Origin: an uncultured Bacteroidota bacterium
GTDB taxonomy: Bacteria; Bacteroidota; Bacteroidia; Bacteroidales; P3
DNA length: 39,570 nt
Assembly: GCA_902775135.1 (NCBI GenBank)
Contig: CACYKY010000020.1
Coordinates: 1 to 39,570 of the forward strand
Direction: 5' to 3'
The translations under genes were made by a program, and so were the position numbers. Shown piece after piece: positions 24,061 to 35,497 of this stretch (its first letter is position 1; every line of letters begins with the position of its first letter). The notes under the pieces are model-generated. The model saw nothing but the letters and a program-made list of their open reading frames with translations. It did no database searches and was not told the origin of the DNA.

Positions 24061-24834
24061 ATGATACTGCTCAAGACAAAAGAAGAAATAGAGCTCATAC
24101 GTGATGCCGGCCTCCTCCTCGGGAAAACTCTCGCGGAGGTGGGCCGTCATATCCGTCCGGGTGTCACTACTTCTTTCCTCGACCAGATTGGCGAGCAGTT
24201 TATCCGCGACCATGGCGCCAAACCTCTGTGCAAGGGTTTCGAGGGTTTCCCTGCGGCCTTCTGTATCTCGGTCAACGACGTAGTGGTGCACGGCATCCCT
24301 GGCGACCTCTTCATCAAGGAGGGCGACAATGTCTCCCTCGACTGCGTCATTGAGCTCAACGGCTATGTGGCCGACTCGGCCTACACATTCCCCGTGGGTC
24401 CTGTCAGCCCCGAGATGCAGCGCCTGATGAAGGTTACCCGCGAGGCTCTCTTCCTCGGCCTCGACCGCTGCAAGGCTGGAAACAGGGTCGGCGACATCAG
24501 TCATGCTGTCCAGATGCACTGCGAGAAGAATGGCTACTCCGTTGTGCGCGAGCTCTGCGGCCACGGCGTGGGATTCAAGATGCACGAGTCCCCCAACGTG
24601 CCCAACTATGGTGTCCCCGGCACAGGCCCCCTCCTCAAAGAGGGCATGGTCATCGCTGTCGAACCCATGGTGTGCATGGGCTCCAAGAACGTCAAGTTCT
24701 CCAAGGAGGACGGCTGGACTTGCCGCACCCGCGACGGCAAACCAGCTGCACATTTCGAGCACACTGTAGCCATCACCGCTGACGGCCCCGACATTCTCAC
24801 CACCTTCGACTTCATCGAGAACAAACAATCGTAA
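24061..24834 (+). CDS. map: Methionine aminopeptidase type I
   Basis: The enzyme removes the initiator Met from nascent proteins in the cytosol. The 257 residues carry the pita-bread fold with the five metal ligands: Asp in SLDCVIELNG, Asp in YVADSAYTF, His in GHGVGFKMHE, Glu in AVEPM and Glu in EHTVAI. VNDVVVHGIPGD is the substrate-pocket motif. It is 29 bp downstream of secY and 41 bp before infA, as in many Bacteroidetes clusters. Confidence 0.98.
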   Translation: MILLKTKEEIELIRDAGLLLGKTLAEVGRHIRPGVTTSFLDQIGEQFIRDHGAKPLCKGFEGFPAAFCISVNDVVVHGIPGDLFIKEGDNVSLDCVIELNGYVADSAYTFPVGPVSPEMQRLMKVTREALFLGLDRCKAGNRVGDISHAVQMHCEKNGYSVVRELCGHGVGFKMHESPNVPNYGVPGTGPLLKEGMVIAVEPMVCMGSKNVKFSKEDGWTCRTRDGKPAAHFEHTVAITADGPDILTTFDFIENKQS

Positions 24835-24875
24835 GCAAACAATAAAACACATCAACGGTAAGTAATATCAAATAA

Positions 24876-25094
24876 ATGGCAAAACAAGCATCCATACAAT
24901 TAGACGGAACCGTCGTCGAATCCCTCGGCAACGCCATGTTCCGCGTCGAATTGGAAAACGGACACCAAATCATAGCCCATATTTCCGGCAAAATGCGCAT
25001 GCATTACATCAAGATTCTTCCCGGCGACAAGGTGCAGATTGAAATGTCCCCCTATGACCTCTCGAAAGGCCGCATCACTTACCGTCACAAGTAG
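24876..25094 (+). CDS. infA: Translation initiation factor IF-1
   Basis: IF-1 blocks the A site during 30S initiation. The 72 residues form an OB fold; [20 protein letters not shown] and [20 protein letters not shown] are nearly invariant. rpmJ follows after 58 bp. Confidence 0.99.
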   Translation: MAKQASIQLDGTVVESLGNAMFRVELENGHQIIAHISGKMRMHYIKILPGDKVQIEMSPYDLSKGRITYRHK

Positions 25095-25152
25095 GCCACC
25101 CAGCCTGCCAAAAAGAACAAGAAAAGTATCACAAGATTAATAATTACACACA

Positions 25153-25269
25153 ATGAAAGTAAGAGTCTCTGTTAAGAAAAGATCGCCCGAATGCAAAGTG
25201 GTCCGCCGCCACGGGGTTGTCTATGTAATCAACAAGAAAAATCCTAAATTTAAACAAAGACAAGGATAA
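25153..25269 (+). CDS. rpmJ: 50S ribosomal protein L36 (bL36), zinc-free form
   Basis: This short gene (38 codons plus TAA) encodes a basic protein that starts [15 protein letters not shown] and ends [13 protein letters not shown]36 binds the base of domain VI of 23S rRNA at a late assembly step. Only one Cys is left of the usual Cys-Cys-Cys-His zinc site, so this is the zinc-independent form. It occupies the standard place between infA and rpsM. Confidence 0.97.
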   Translation: MKVRVSVKKRSPECKVVRRHGVVYVINKKNPKFKQRQG

Positions 25270-25292
25270 TTAAAAAACAATAAAAAGAATCT

Positions 25293-25670
25293 ATGGCACG
25301 TATTGCAGGTATTGACTTACCCAAGAACAAAAGAGGAGAGATAGGCCTGACCTATATCTTCGGAATCGGACGTAGCACCGCCAAAGAGATTCTGGCCAAG
25401 GCCGGTATCGACGAGGGCAAGAAGGTGCAGGATTGGACCGACGACGAGCAGAACACCCTCCGCAACATCATCAACGATGAGTACAAAGTCGAAGGCGCCC
25501 TCCGCTCCGAAGTCCAGATGAACATCAAGCGACTGATGGATATCGGCTGCTACCGCGGCGTCCGTCACCGCCTGGGTCTCCCCCTCCGTGGCCAGAGCAC
25601 CAAGAACAATGCTCGCACTCGCAAGGGTAAGAAGAAAACAATCGCTAACAAGAAGAAAGCTACCAAGTAA
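25293..25670 (+). CDS. rpsM: 30S ribosomal protein S13 (uS13)
   Basis: S13 contacts the P-site tRNA and forms bridge B1 with L5. It has 125 residues. [31 protein letters not shown] and [20 protein letters not shown] are the hallmarks, followed by a basic tail. It begins the alpha-type section. A 92-bp spacer with a hairpin separates it from rpsK. Confidence 0.99.
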   Translation: MARIAGIDLPKNKRGEIGLTYIFGIGRSTAKEILAKAGIDEGKKVQDWTDDEQNTLRNIINDEYKVEGALRSEVQMNIKRLMDIGCYRGVRHRLGLPLRGQSTKNNARTRKGKKKTIANKKKATK

Positions 25671-25688
25671 GTAATGGCAAGTAGCGCC

Positions 25689-25727
25689 CCAACCGCGGAT
25701 CAGAAACCCCGACGCAGGAGCGGTTGG
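25689..25727 (+). promoter_or_regulatory. Hairpin in the rpsM-rpsK spacer
   Basis: CCAACCGC (25689-25696) and GCGGTTGG (25720-25727) form a perfect 8-bp stem around a 23-nt loop. The spacer also holds a 19-codon frame (25674-25733) whose codons cover the hairpin. It could be an mRNA site for an autoregulatory r-protein; S4 binds the alpha operon in E. coli, but I cannot match a known motif. Confidence 0.5.
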
Positions 25728-25762
25728 CAGTAAAGAAACAAAGTAAATCAAGCAAAAACAAA

Positions 25763-26152
25763 ATGGCAAAAACTTCCAAACCGACTAAAAAAAGAGTCGT
25801 AAAAGTTGAACCTCAGGGAAGAGCATGCATCTTTGCATCCTTCAACAACGTCATCGTCTCGCTGACGAACAACGCCGGTCAAGTGATTTCTTGGTCGTCT
25901 GCTGGAAAAATGGGCTTCCGCGGATCGAAGAAAAACACTCCGTACGCCGCTCAGATGGCTGCGGAAGATTGCGGCAAAGTTGCTTATGATTTGGGCCTAA
26001 GAAAAGTCAAGGTCTTTGTTAAAGGACCTGGTCAAGGACGTGAATCTGCAATCCGCGCAATCAACACTTGCGGCATCGAGGTTACCGAAATCACCGACAT
26101 CACCCCGCTGCCCCACAACGGTTGCCGCCCCCCAAAACGTCGTCGTGTGTAA
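25763..26152 (+). CDS. rpsK: 30S ribosomal protein S11 (uS11)
   Basis: S11 lies on the platform near the E site and takes part in mRNA selection. With the ATG at 25763 the protein has 129 residues, the family length; a TTG at 25724 would add 13 residues that no S11 has. [36 protein letters not shown] and the C-terminal [15 protein letters not shown] are conserved. Codon use differs from its neighbours (more GGA, CTA, AGA and A-ending codons). Confidence 0.98.
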   Translation: MAKTSKPTKKRVVKVEPQGRACIFASFNNVIVSLTNNAGQVISWSSAGKMGFRGSKKNTPYAAQMAAEDCGKVAYDLGLRKVKVFVKGPGQGRESAIRAINTCGIEVTEITDITPLPHNGCRPPKRRRV

Positions 26153-26180
26153 TTATTAATCTTAAAAGAACAGAACAACA

Positions 26181-26786
26181 ATGGCAAGATACACTGGTCC
26201 GAAAACCAAAATCGCAAGAAAGTTCCACGAGCCTATCTATGGCCCGGACAAGAGCTACGAGAAGAAACCCTATGCTCCCGGCATGCATGGTCAGAACCGT
26301 CGCCGCAGCAAGACCTCCGAGTACGGCATCCAGCTCAACGAGAAACAGAAAGCCAAATATACCTACGGCATTCTCGAGCGCCAGTTCCGCAAACTCTACG
26401 CCGAAGCTTCCCGTCGTGGCGGCATCACCGGTGAGGAGCTGATGAAACTCATCGAGGCCCGTCTCGACAACGTGGTCTACCGTCTTGGTATCGCCCGCAG
26501 CCGCGCCCAGGCCCGCCAGCTCGTTTCCCACCGCCATATTGCCGTCAACGGCAATGTCGTCAATGTCCCTTCCTATTCTTTGAGAGAAGGCGATGTCGTG
26601 TCCGTCCGCGAGCGCAGCAAATCGCTCGAGGTTATTACCGACGCTCTCGCCTCGCGTGCCAACAACTATCCTTGGCTTGAATGGGACGGCGCCAGCATGA
26701 GCGGCAAGTTCGTCAGCTTCCCTCAGCGCACCGACATCCCCGAGACCATCAACGAGCAGCTCATCGTTGACCTCTACTCCAAGTAA
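26181..26786 (+). CDS. rpsD: 30S ribosomal protein S4 (uS4)
   Basis: S4 starts assembly of the 30S body and in many bacteria represses the alpha operon. The 201 residues include [38 protein letters not shown] and the S4 RNA-binding domain [20 protein letters not shown]. There are no Cys in the N-terminal region, so it is the zinc-free type. The C-terminal [12 protein letters not shown] and IVDLYSK are typical. Two tandem hairpins follow before rpoA. Confidence 0.99.
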   Translation: MARYTGPKTKIARKFHEPIYGPDKSYEKKPYAPGMHGQNRRRSKTSEYGIQLNEKQKAKYTYGILERQFRKLYAEASRRGGITGEELMKLIEARLDNVVYRLGIARSRAQARQLVSHRHIAVNGNVVNVPSYSLREGDVVSVRERSKSLEVITDALASRANNYPWLEWDGASMSGKFVSFPQRTDIPETINEQLIVDLYSK

Positions 26787-26788
26787 TA

Positions 26789-26823
26789 GTCCAAAGGACG
26801 TCAGTCTGAGTCTTGACTTAGAC
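26789..26823. repeat. Two tandem hairpins between rpsD and rpoA
   Basis: GTCC-AAA-GGAC (26789-26799) is followed by GTCTGAGTC-TT-GACTTAGAC (26804-26823, 9-bp stem with one G-T pair). They begin directly after the rpsD stop. No T run follows. They may slow transcription or mark an mRNA cleavage site that sets the rpoA level. Confidence 0.6.
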
Positions 26824-26855
26824 AACCAACCCAACAAAGAAAGAAAGGATAAACA

Positions 26856-27848
26856 ATGGCAATATTATCATTCCAAAAACCCGACAAGGTGGTTATGCTG
26901 GAGGCCGACGACTTCCGCGGCACGTTCGAATTCCGCCCCCTGGAGCCCGGCTACGGCACTACCATCGGCAACGCTTTGCGTCGCGTCCTTCTCTCTTCAC
27001 TCGAAGGCTATGCTATCACATCTGTCCAGATTGATGGCGTCGACCATGAATTTTCGTCGCTCCCTGGAGTTGTCGAGGACATGACCGACATTATCCTGCG
27101 CTTGAAGCAGATCCGCTTCCGCCGTCAGCTGGAGGATTACGACCACGAAAAGCTCACCTTCACGGTCAAAAATCAGACAGTCTTCAAAGCCGGTGACCTC
27201 AACAGCAACCTCAACGGATTCCAGGTCCTCAATCCCGACCTCGAAATCTGCCACATGGAAGCCTCCACCGAGCTGCGCATCACCCTGTCCATCGACAAGG
27301 GTCGCGGCTATGTCCCTGCCGACGAAAACAAGCGTCCCACCGACCCCATCGGTGTCATCGCCATCGACTCCATCCATACCCCCATCAAGAAGGTCATGTA
27401 TGCCGTCGACGACTACCGCGTCGAGCAGCGCACCGACTATGAGAAGCTGACGTTCGATATCGAGACCGACGGCTCCATTCACCCCAAAGAGGCCCTTAAG
27501 GAAGCTGCCACCATTCTCATCCAGCACTTCATGCTCTTCTCCGACGAGCGCATCACTCTCGACGTTGAGACCAAGCCTGTGCAGGAGGAATTCGATGAGT
27601 CCACGGCTCACACCCGCCAGCTCCTCAAGACCAAGCTTATCGACCTCGACCTCTCCGTCCGCGCACTCAACTGCCTCAAGGCCGCCGAAGTCGAGACCCT
27701 GGGTGACCTGGTCTCCTTCAACAAAGCCGACCTGCTGAAATTCCGCAACTTCGGCAAAAAATCACTTACCGAGCTCGAAAACCTCGTCGCTTCGAAGAAC
27801 CTCGAATTCGGTATGAATGTTTCAAAGTATAAACTAGATAAAGAATAA
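26856..27848 (+). CDS. rpoA: RNA polymerase subunit alpha
   Basis: Alpha dimerises to seed RNA polymerase assembly and binds upstream promoter DNA. The 330 residues hold the N-terminal domain ([28 protein letters not shown] in parts, near residues 20-45) and a C-terminal domain with the helix-hairpin-helix segment [20 protein letters not shown] near 260-285. The spacer before it carries two hairpins. rplQ follows after 8 bp. Confidence 0.99.
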   Translation: MAILSFQKPDKVVMLEADDFRGTFEFRPLEPGYGTTIGNALRRVLLSSLEGYAITSVQIDGVDHEFSSLPGVVEDMTDIILRLKQIRFRRQLEDYDHEKLTFTVKNQTVFKAGDLNSNLNGFQVLNPDLEICHMEASTELRITLSIDKGRGYVPADENKRPTDPIGVIAIDSIHTPIKKVMYAVDDYRVEQRTDYEKLTFDIETDGSIHPKEALKEAATILIQHFMLFSDERITLDVETKPVQEEFDESTAHTRQLLKTKLIDLDLSVRALNCLKAAEVETLGDLVSFNKADLLKFRNFGKKSLTELENLVASKNLEFGMNVSKYKLDKE

Positions 27849-27856
27849 GAAAGAAT

Positions 27857-28360
27857 ATGAGACACGGTTGCAAAGTAAATCATCTGTCCAGAACCCACGC
27901 CCACCGCGTGGCCATGCTTTCCAACATGGCCTCCTCGCTCATCCTTCACAAGCGCATCGAGACCACAGTTGCTAAAGCCAAAGCCCTCCGCGTTTATGTC
28001 GAGCCCATCATCAACCGCTCGAAAGAGGACTCCACCCACAACCGCCGCATTGTCTTCAGCTACCTGCATAGCAAAGAGGCCGTTAACGAACTCTTCCGCG
28101 AAGTGTCGCAGAAGGTCGCCAACCGTCCCGGTGGCTACACCCGCATCCTGAAGACTGGCATCCGTCACGGCGACAACTCCGAGATGGCCATCATCGAACT
28201 CGTTGATTACAACGAGAACATGCTCAAAGAGGCCTCCTCCAAGAAAGCCAAGACCACCCGCCGCTCGCGCGCCAAGAAGGCCGACGCCGCTGCCCCCGCA
28301 GCCGTCGAGGCTCCCGTGGCCGAAGCCCCTGTGGCCGACGAAGCCCCCAAGGCCGAGTAA
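27857..28360 (+). CDS. rplQ: 50S ribosomal protein L17 (bL17) with extended tail
   Basis: L17 lies at the tunnel exit side of the 50S. The core ([60 protein letters not shown]) covers the first about 122 residues. A low-complexity Ala/Lys/Pro/Glu tail of about 45 residues follows, seen in other Bacteroidetes L17 proteins. It is the last gene of the cluster, with a terminator 20 bp behind the stop. Confidence 0.98.
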   Translation: MRHGCKVNHLSRTHAHRVAMLSNMASSLILHKRIETTVAKAKALRVYVEPIINRSKEDSTHNRRIVFSYLHSKEAVNELFREVSQKVANRPGGYTRILKTGIRHGDNSEMAIIELVDYNENMLKEASSKKAKTTRRSRAKKADAAAPAAVEAPVAEAPVADEAPKAE

Positions 28361-28380
28361 CAGCGAACAGAACCCTCCCA

Positions 28381-28419
28381 AGCCCCGACGGACATCCCTC
28401 CGCCGGGGCTTTTTCTTTT
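28381..28419 (+). terminator. Rho-independent terminator of the ribosomal cluster
   Basis: AGCCCCG-ACGG pairs with CCG-CCGGGGCT around a short loop, followed by TTTTTCTTTT. The GC-rich stem and T run are placed directly after rplQ. Confidence 0.92.
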
Positions 28420-28548
28420 CCTCCCACTGCCAACGGACCCTAAACCGACCCCGGAAAAGAGGGGTCAACTAGGTACTTATTTGTGTTGATAATGGCTCCT
28501 GCAATGGCTGGAGAACAGCAAGTCACTCTTAAAGAAGCAGAAAGAGCG

Positions 28549-31875
<3,327 letters not shown>

Positions 31876-34563
31876 CTAGAAGGGGAGGCATCCCAAGCCG
31901 ATCCTGAAGGTTAGGAGGTTGGAAAGCGCCGCATCGATATATGGGATAGATTTGGTCCTCTCGTTTTGGGGATTGTCCCTGACGAGATGCGATAGACCGA
32001 AGGTGTAGGCATAGGTGATTTCGAAGTTGAAGAGGAGGTGGTCGAAGAAGACGTAGTTGCGACCGATGCCCATGTGGATGCCGAAGGTGTTGAGGATACT
32101 GTTGTCGTAGTAGCTTTGCATGCGTACCCAGTGGACGCCGTATGTGTGGTAGGCACCGAGGGGAGCGAAGTCGCTGCAGGGGTAGCGTCGTAAGGCGAGG
32201 CCGACGGTGAGTTGGTTGGAAGAGATGGGGTCGCCATCGTCGTTCTTCACGTCGTCGTAGCCTTGGTGGTAGCGAGCCCATGTGGCAAGGGAGAGGTTGC
32301 GCTTGAGAGCGAATTCGAGCGAGAGCCAGGGGGTGAAGGCTGCGTAGTGCTTTGCGGTCATTGGCGATAGTCCCGGCAAGCCTAAAGCCACACCGGCGGT
32401 AACTGCCGTGCGGCGACCCATGAAACCTTTGGGTACATTGCTGCCCCTGGCGCGGACGAAGGAATCGTAGAGCATGGCGTCGACCAAGTCATTGTGATCG
32501 GCCACTTTGTAGCTATAGTTTTGGCTTGAGATGACCGATTTGTTGCGGGCGTCGACGGTTAACGAGGCTAGGGCGGTGTGCTCGATGCCGGTGAATATGT
32601 TGGCTATGGCCAAGGGAATCAGCGGCGGGAGAAGAATAGAGCTGAACATGAATTCGTTCGAGGTATGCTCCACATTGAGCAGGGCGGTGAGGTTTACGCG
32701 GCTGGCGTTGTGGCGATCCATGAGGTCGTCCATAGCAGGCTGCATGACGTGACGTATGGAGAAGGCCCCCTTGGTGAGCCAGAACTCGTTCATCCACTCG
32801 CAGAGGGTGATGAAGTCGTTGTATTGGGTATCGCTGGTCATTTGGTGCAGACCGCCGTCGGAGAAATCAACGCTGTGCAACCCCAGGTATCTGCCAACCT
32901 GTTTGATGTGGCGGGTGAGGCGCTGCTCGTTGGCGCCACTTTTGGCCACCATCATTTCGTCGGTGAGGTTGTCCATGATAATGCATGTGGGGTTGAAAAT
33001 CAGTATGCCGTTGGCTCCAGCGGTGTCAATGGGTGCGGGGGCGACGGTGCCGGCCAGGTGGCGGCCAAGCAGCGGTGCCAGCGTGCTGTCCGCCATCATC
33101 AGGTCTGTCAGGGCGTAGGCCGAAGGTGTGTGTGCGGTTTGTTCACGGCGTTTTTGGCGTATGCGTTCGTATTTTGACAGATTCTTGTCGCTTTCGAGGG
33201 TGTCGGCATCGATGGCCGACGGAAGGTTCTCTAGATAGTCGCTGATGCTCTTGTTGGCGCTGAAGCGGAGTTCCTCCATCAGGTCGTCGGCCATCAAGCT
33301 GTATTCCTTCTGATCAGGAAACTTCATGTGCAGTTGCCACACGGCATGCAGGGCTGTCAGCAGAGACTGTTCTGCGCTCATGGCCTGCATGGCGTAGTAC
33401 ACTTGTTGGCTTTCGCCCTGCACCTCGCTGTAGTCCTGTTTGGCCAGAGAGGTGCCATGGGCCTTGTTTATGGCGTGTCCGTAGAGGGCGTATGCCATCT
33501 GGCGGTCGAGGAACTGTGCGTCGGCCTCGCTGCAGTCGGCCCGTCGCAGCAGCCAGGCATTGTAGAAGGCACGTGCGTACTGCCCGTGGATAACCTCCTG
33601 GCGCACGCATTCCATCCTGGCCTGATGGCGCAGGGTCAGGAAAGCCTCGCGGCTGATGGTGACGAACTCCTTGTCCCCTTTGCCGTGCATGAGCGCGGAG
33701 CATTTGATGCGACGACTGAGGATGTTGGGGTGGGTGCTGCGACTGTCATCGTAGTTGTCGCGACTGCTAATGCCGGCCACCGCACGCAGCCAGCAACCTG
33801 TGAGTTGATAGTAGGGTGTGTTGAAGAAGGTGGTGTCGAACGCCACATCGTCGAAGGGTAGGGCACCATACTGCAATACGTCGAACACCCCCTGGATTAC
33901 ATCCTGTTGATAGGGGCTGTGGTCGTAGAACATGGCGATGCCCAGCGAGTCGGCTTCGTTCTCCATCTCGCGGCTGCGGCTGTGGCGACGCAGGAATTCC
34001 GATATGTCCTCTTGCTTATCACTTGGGTCAGATTGTACTTTCTTCTCTTTGGCACCCACCAGTTCCTCAAGTGTGTGGGAATGGTAGTAGTGGATAATCT
34101 CGTGGCTCAGGATGAAGGCCAGCTGAGCCTCGTTTTCGGCCTGTGCAACCAGACCCAGGTTGACGAAGACCATGCCCTGTCCTGTGGCGTAGGCGTTCAC
34201 CTCGGGACTGTTGACAGTGTAGAATCGCAGTTCGGAGCGCAACTCAGGGTATTCGTGTAGCAGCGTGTCGGCTATGCGTGCCACCATCTGGCTCACGGCA
34301 TCGCCGAAGATGATGCGCCCGCTGGACATCATCTTGCTGATCTTGTATGAGGCTTTCATCACCTCCTGTTTGTTGCGCACACGGCCTCCCAGATACTTCT
34401 TGGCGCGCTGCATGTCTGCCTCATAGAGCTCCTCGATGCCCATTTTGAAGTCGTCGGGCACCTCGCCCACGCTGCGTACCTGTGCCCAGGCCAGGTTCCC
34501 GGTCATCGTCAGCAGCAGGGCCGCCACCAGTGCCAATATAGGTTTTGCGATGTGTGTATCCAT
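31876..34563 (-). CDS. M48-family metalloprotease with C-terminal beta-barrel-like domain (895 aa)
   Basis: A signal peptide (cut after A-W-A, residue 27) leads into a gluzincin metallopeptidase domain. The zinc motif HEIIH is at 154-158, and the third ligand lies in the ENEAD segment at 201-205. Relatives such as BepA act in the periplasm on outer-membrane proteins. Residues about 210-470 are helical, and 480-735 form an unrecognised region with a hydrophobic stretch (ILLPPLIPLAIANIF, near 640). Residues 738-895 show about eight alternating amphipathic strands (for example NLSLATWARY, QLTVGLALRR, FGIHMGIGRNY, LLFNFEITYAYTFGL) and end in a terminal Phe, as outer-membrane barrels do. A protease tethered in the outer membrane is therefore inferred. 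The start is 17 bp downstream of its -7 box, so the leader is very short. It is first in an operon with the beta-galactosidase. Confidence 0.85.
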   Translation of the reverse strand: MDTHIAKPILALVAALLLTMTGNLAWAQVRSVGEVPDDFKMGIEELYEADMQRAKKYLGGRVRNKQEVMKASYKISKMMSSGRIIFGDAVSQMVARIADTLLHEYPELRSELRFYTVNSPEVNAYATGQGMVFVNLGLVAQAENEAQLAFILSHEIIHYYHSHTLEELVGAKEKKVQSDPSDKQEDISEFLRRHSRSREMENEADSLGIAMFYDHSPYQQDVIQGVFDVLQYGALPFDDVAFDTTFFNTPYYQLTGCWLRAVAGISSRDNYDDSRSTHPNILSRRIKCSALMHGKGDKEFVTISREAFLTLRHQARMECVRQEVIHGQYARAFYNAWLLRRADCSEADAQFLDRQMAYALYGHAINKAHGTSLAKQDYSEVQGESQQVYYAMQAMSAEQSLLTALHAVWQLHMKFPDQKEYSLMADDLMEELRFSANKSISDYLENLPSAIDADTLESDKNLSKYERIRQKRREQTAHTPSAYALTDLMMADSTLAPLLGRHLAGTVAPAPIDTAGANGILIFNPTCIIMDNLTDEMMVAKSGANEQRLTRHIKQVGRYLGLHSVDFSDGGLHQMTSDTQYNDFITLCEWMNEFWLTKGAFSIRHVMQPAMDDLMDRHNASRVNLTALLNVEHTSNEFMFSSILLPPLIPLAIANIFTGIEHTALASLTVDARNKSVISSQNYSYKVADHNDLVDAMLYDSFVRARGSNVPKGFMGRRTAVTAGVALGLPGLSPMTAKHYAAFTPWLSLEFALKRNLSLATWARYHQGYDDVKNDDGDPISSNQLTVGLALRRYPCSDFAPLGAYHTYGVHWVRMQSYYDNSILNTFGIHMGIGRNYVFFDHLLFNFEITYAYTFGLSHLVRDNPQNERTKSIPYIDAALSNLLTFRIGLGCLPF

Positions 34564-34580
34564 GCGTGAAAAAATTGGTG

Positions 34581-34611
34581 CAAAGATACTATTTTTTGGT
34601 GACAGGACAAA
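34581..34611 (-). promoter_or_regulatory. Promoter of the M48 gene (minus strand)
   Basis: Read on the minus strand: TTTG (34611-34608), 19 bp, TATCTTTG (34588-34581). Both boxes are exact. The start codon lies 17 bp beyond the -7 box, leaving a leader of about 10-12 nt. It is interleaved with the plus-strand promoter of the outer-membrane protein. Confidence 0.85.
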
Positions 34612-34627
34612 ATTTTTTGTATCTTTG
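34595..34627 (+). promoter_or_regulatory. Promoter of the outer-membrane protein gene (plus strand)
   Basis: TTTG (34595-34598), 21 bp, TATCTTTG (34620-34627). It gives a leader of about 65 nt containing a 10-codon frame (ATG at 34650-34652). Its -33 box lies inside the spacer of the opposite promoter. Confidence 0.85.
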
Positions 34628-34696
34628 CAAAGTGGGAATTATTGAACCTAAATGGGTAAGGCTATCGACCTCAATCACTTGTAGTAGAATGGTACT

Positions 34697-35497
34697 ATGA
34701 AAAAGACTCTCCTCACCGCTGCGCTGATGCTGCTGCTGGCCCTTGTCGCCCAGTCGCAGACGGTGCCTCATTATGTCTATATCCCGCAGTATTATCCCGT
34801 TCCCAGCGGTCCCCACGAACCTTGGCGAGGTCATTCGCTATTGGCACTCTATGCCGGCACGGGTTTCTTCTCCCAACCTTCCAGCGATAGTTTCTCGACC
34901 ACGTACTACTCCGCCCTCACGCCTTTCAACATCGCCTTCCGCTATTCCGGCGAGAAGGATTTCAGCAAGAAATTCTTCTGGGGATGGCTCAGCGAGATGT
35001 CCTACTATCGCTATGGCTACGACTATACATGCGACGGCGACTCGGTCGTTTATCACATAACCGAGAGTCTCACATCGGTTGGTCATGATGTGGAGCAGAC
35101 GGAAAAACTCTGGACTTTCTCCGTCGAGGAGGGCGTCCTCCTCGGCTTCAATATCAACAGGGCGCTGTCCGTCCATCTCACGGCCTCCCTCTACTTCGAC
35201 GTTGTTTCCGGTCATTATTCTCACATCCGCTACGTGAATCGTACCACCGGCCTTGTCTCCGGCGAAGGGGAGAATGACGATTTCGATGCCTCACTGTTCT
35301 CCACCTTTGGCTTCACGTTCCGCGCCGAGATGAGGTATTTCTTCTCTGGCCCCTATTTTGTCTCCCTTGCTGCCAAAGCGCGTCTCAGTGCACATTCGAG
35401 CAGCTTCGACGACCCATTGGGGGTAAACCACTATAGCCTTATGCTGGGTGTGGGTTACAGGGCTTTCTACAAAAAAAGCACTCTCGCCGATGACTGA
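34697..35497 (+). CDS. Small outer-membrane beta-barrel protein (266 aa)
   Basis: Signal peptide residues 1-21 (MKKTLLTAALMLLLALVAQSQ, seen in two parts) are followed by a Tyr/Pro-rich linker. About eight amphipathic strands follow, for example LLALYAGTGFF, FNIAFRYSG, LSVHLTASLYFDVVSG, FGFTFRAEMRYF, YFVSLAAKARLSAHSS and YSLMLGVGYRAFY. This is typical of an OmpA/OmpW-type barrel in the outer membrane; no periplasmic peptidoglycan-binding domain is present. The stop overlaps the rsgA start by 8 bp, so the two should be coupled. It faces the M48 operon across a shared promoter region. Function beyond a porin-like or structural role is unknown. Confidence 0.8.
   Translation: MKKTLLTAALMLLLALVAQSQTVPHYVYIPQYYPVPSGPHEPWRGHSLLALYAGTGFFSQPSSDSFSTTYYSALTPFNIAFRYSGEKDFSKKFFWGWLSEMSYYRYGYDYTCDGDSVVYHITESLTSVGHDVEQTEKLWTFSVEEGVLLGFNINRALSVHLTASLYFDVVSGHYSHIRYVNRTTGLVSGEGENDDFDASLFSTFGFTFRAEMRYFFSGPYFVSLAAKARLSAHSSSFDDPLGVNHYSLMLGVGYRAFYKKSTLADD

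Noticed and set aside
25724..25762. Upstream TTG start for rpsK
   Set aside because: It would give a 13-residue extension overlapping the spacer hairpin; the ATG at 25763 gives the normal S11 length.
28420..28548. tRNA or small RNA gene after the ribosomal terminator
   Set aside because: Short fold-backs exist (for example CTCC/GGAG), but there is no cloverleaf, anticodon arm or T-loop sequence.
35448..35489. Upstream ATG for rsgA
   Set aside because: It would add 14 residues from within the barrel gene that do not match RsgA; ATG 35490 fits the OB-fold start.
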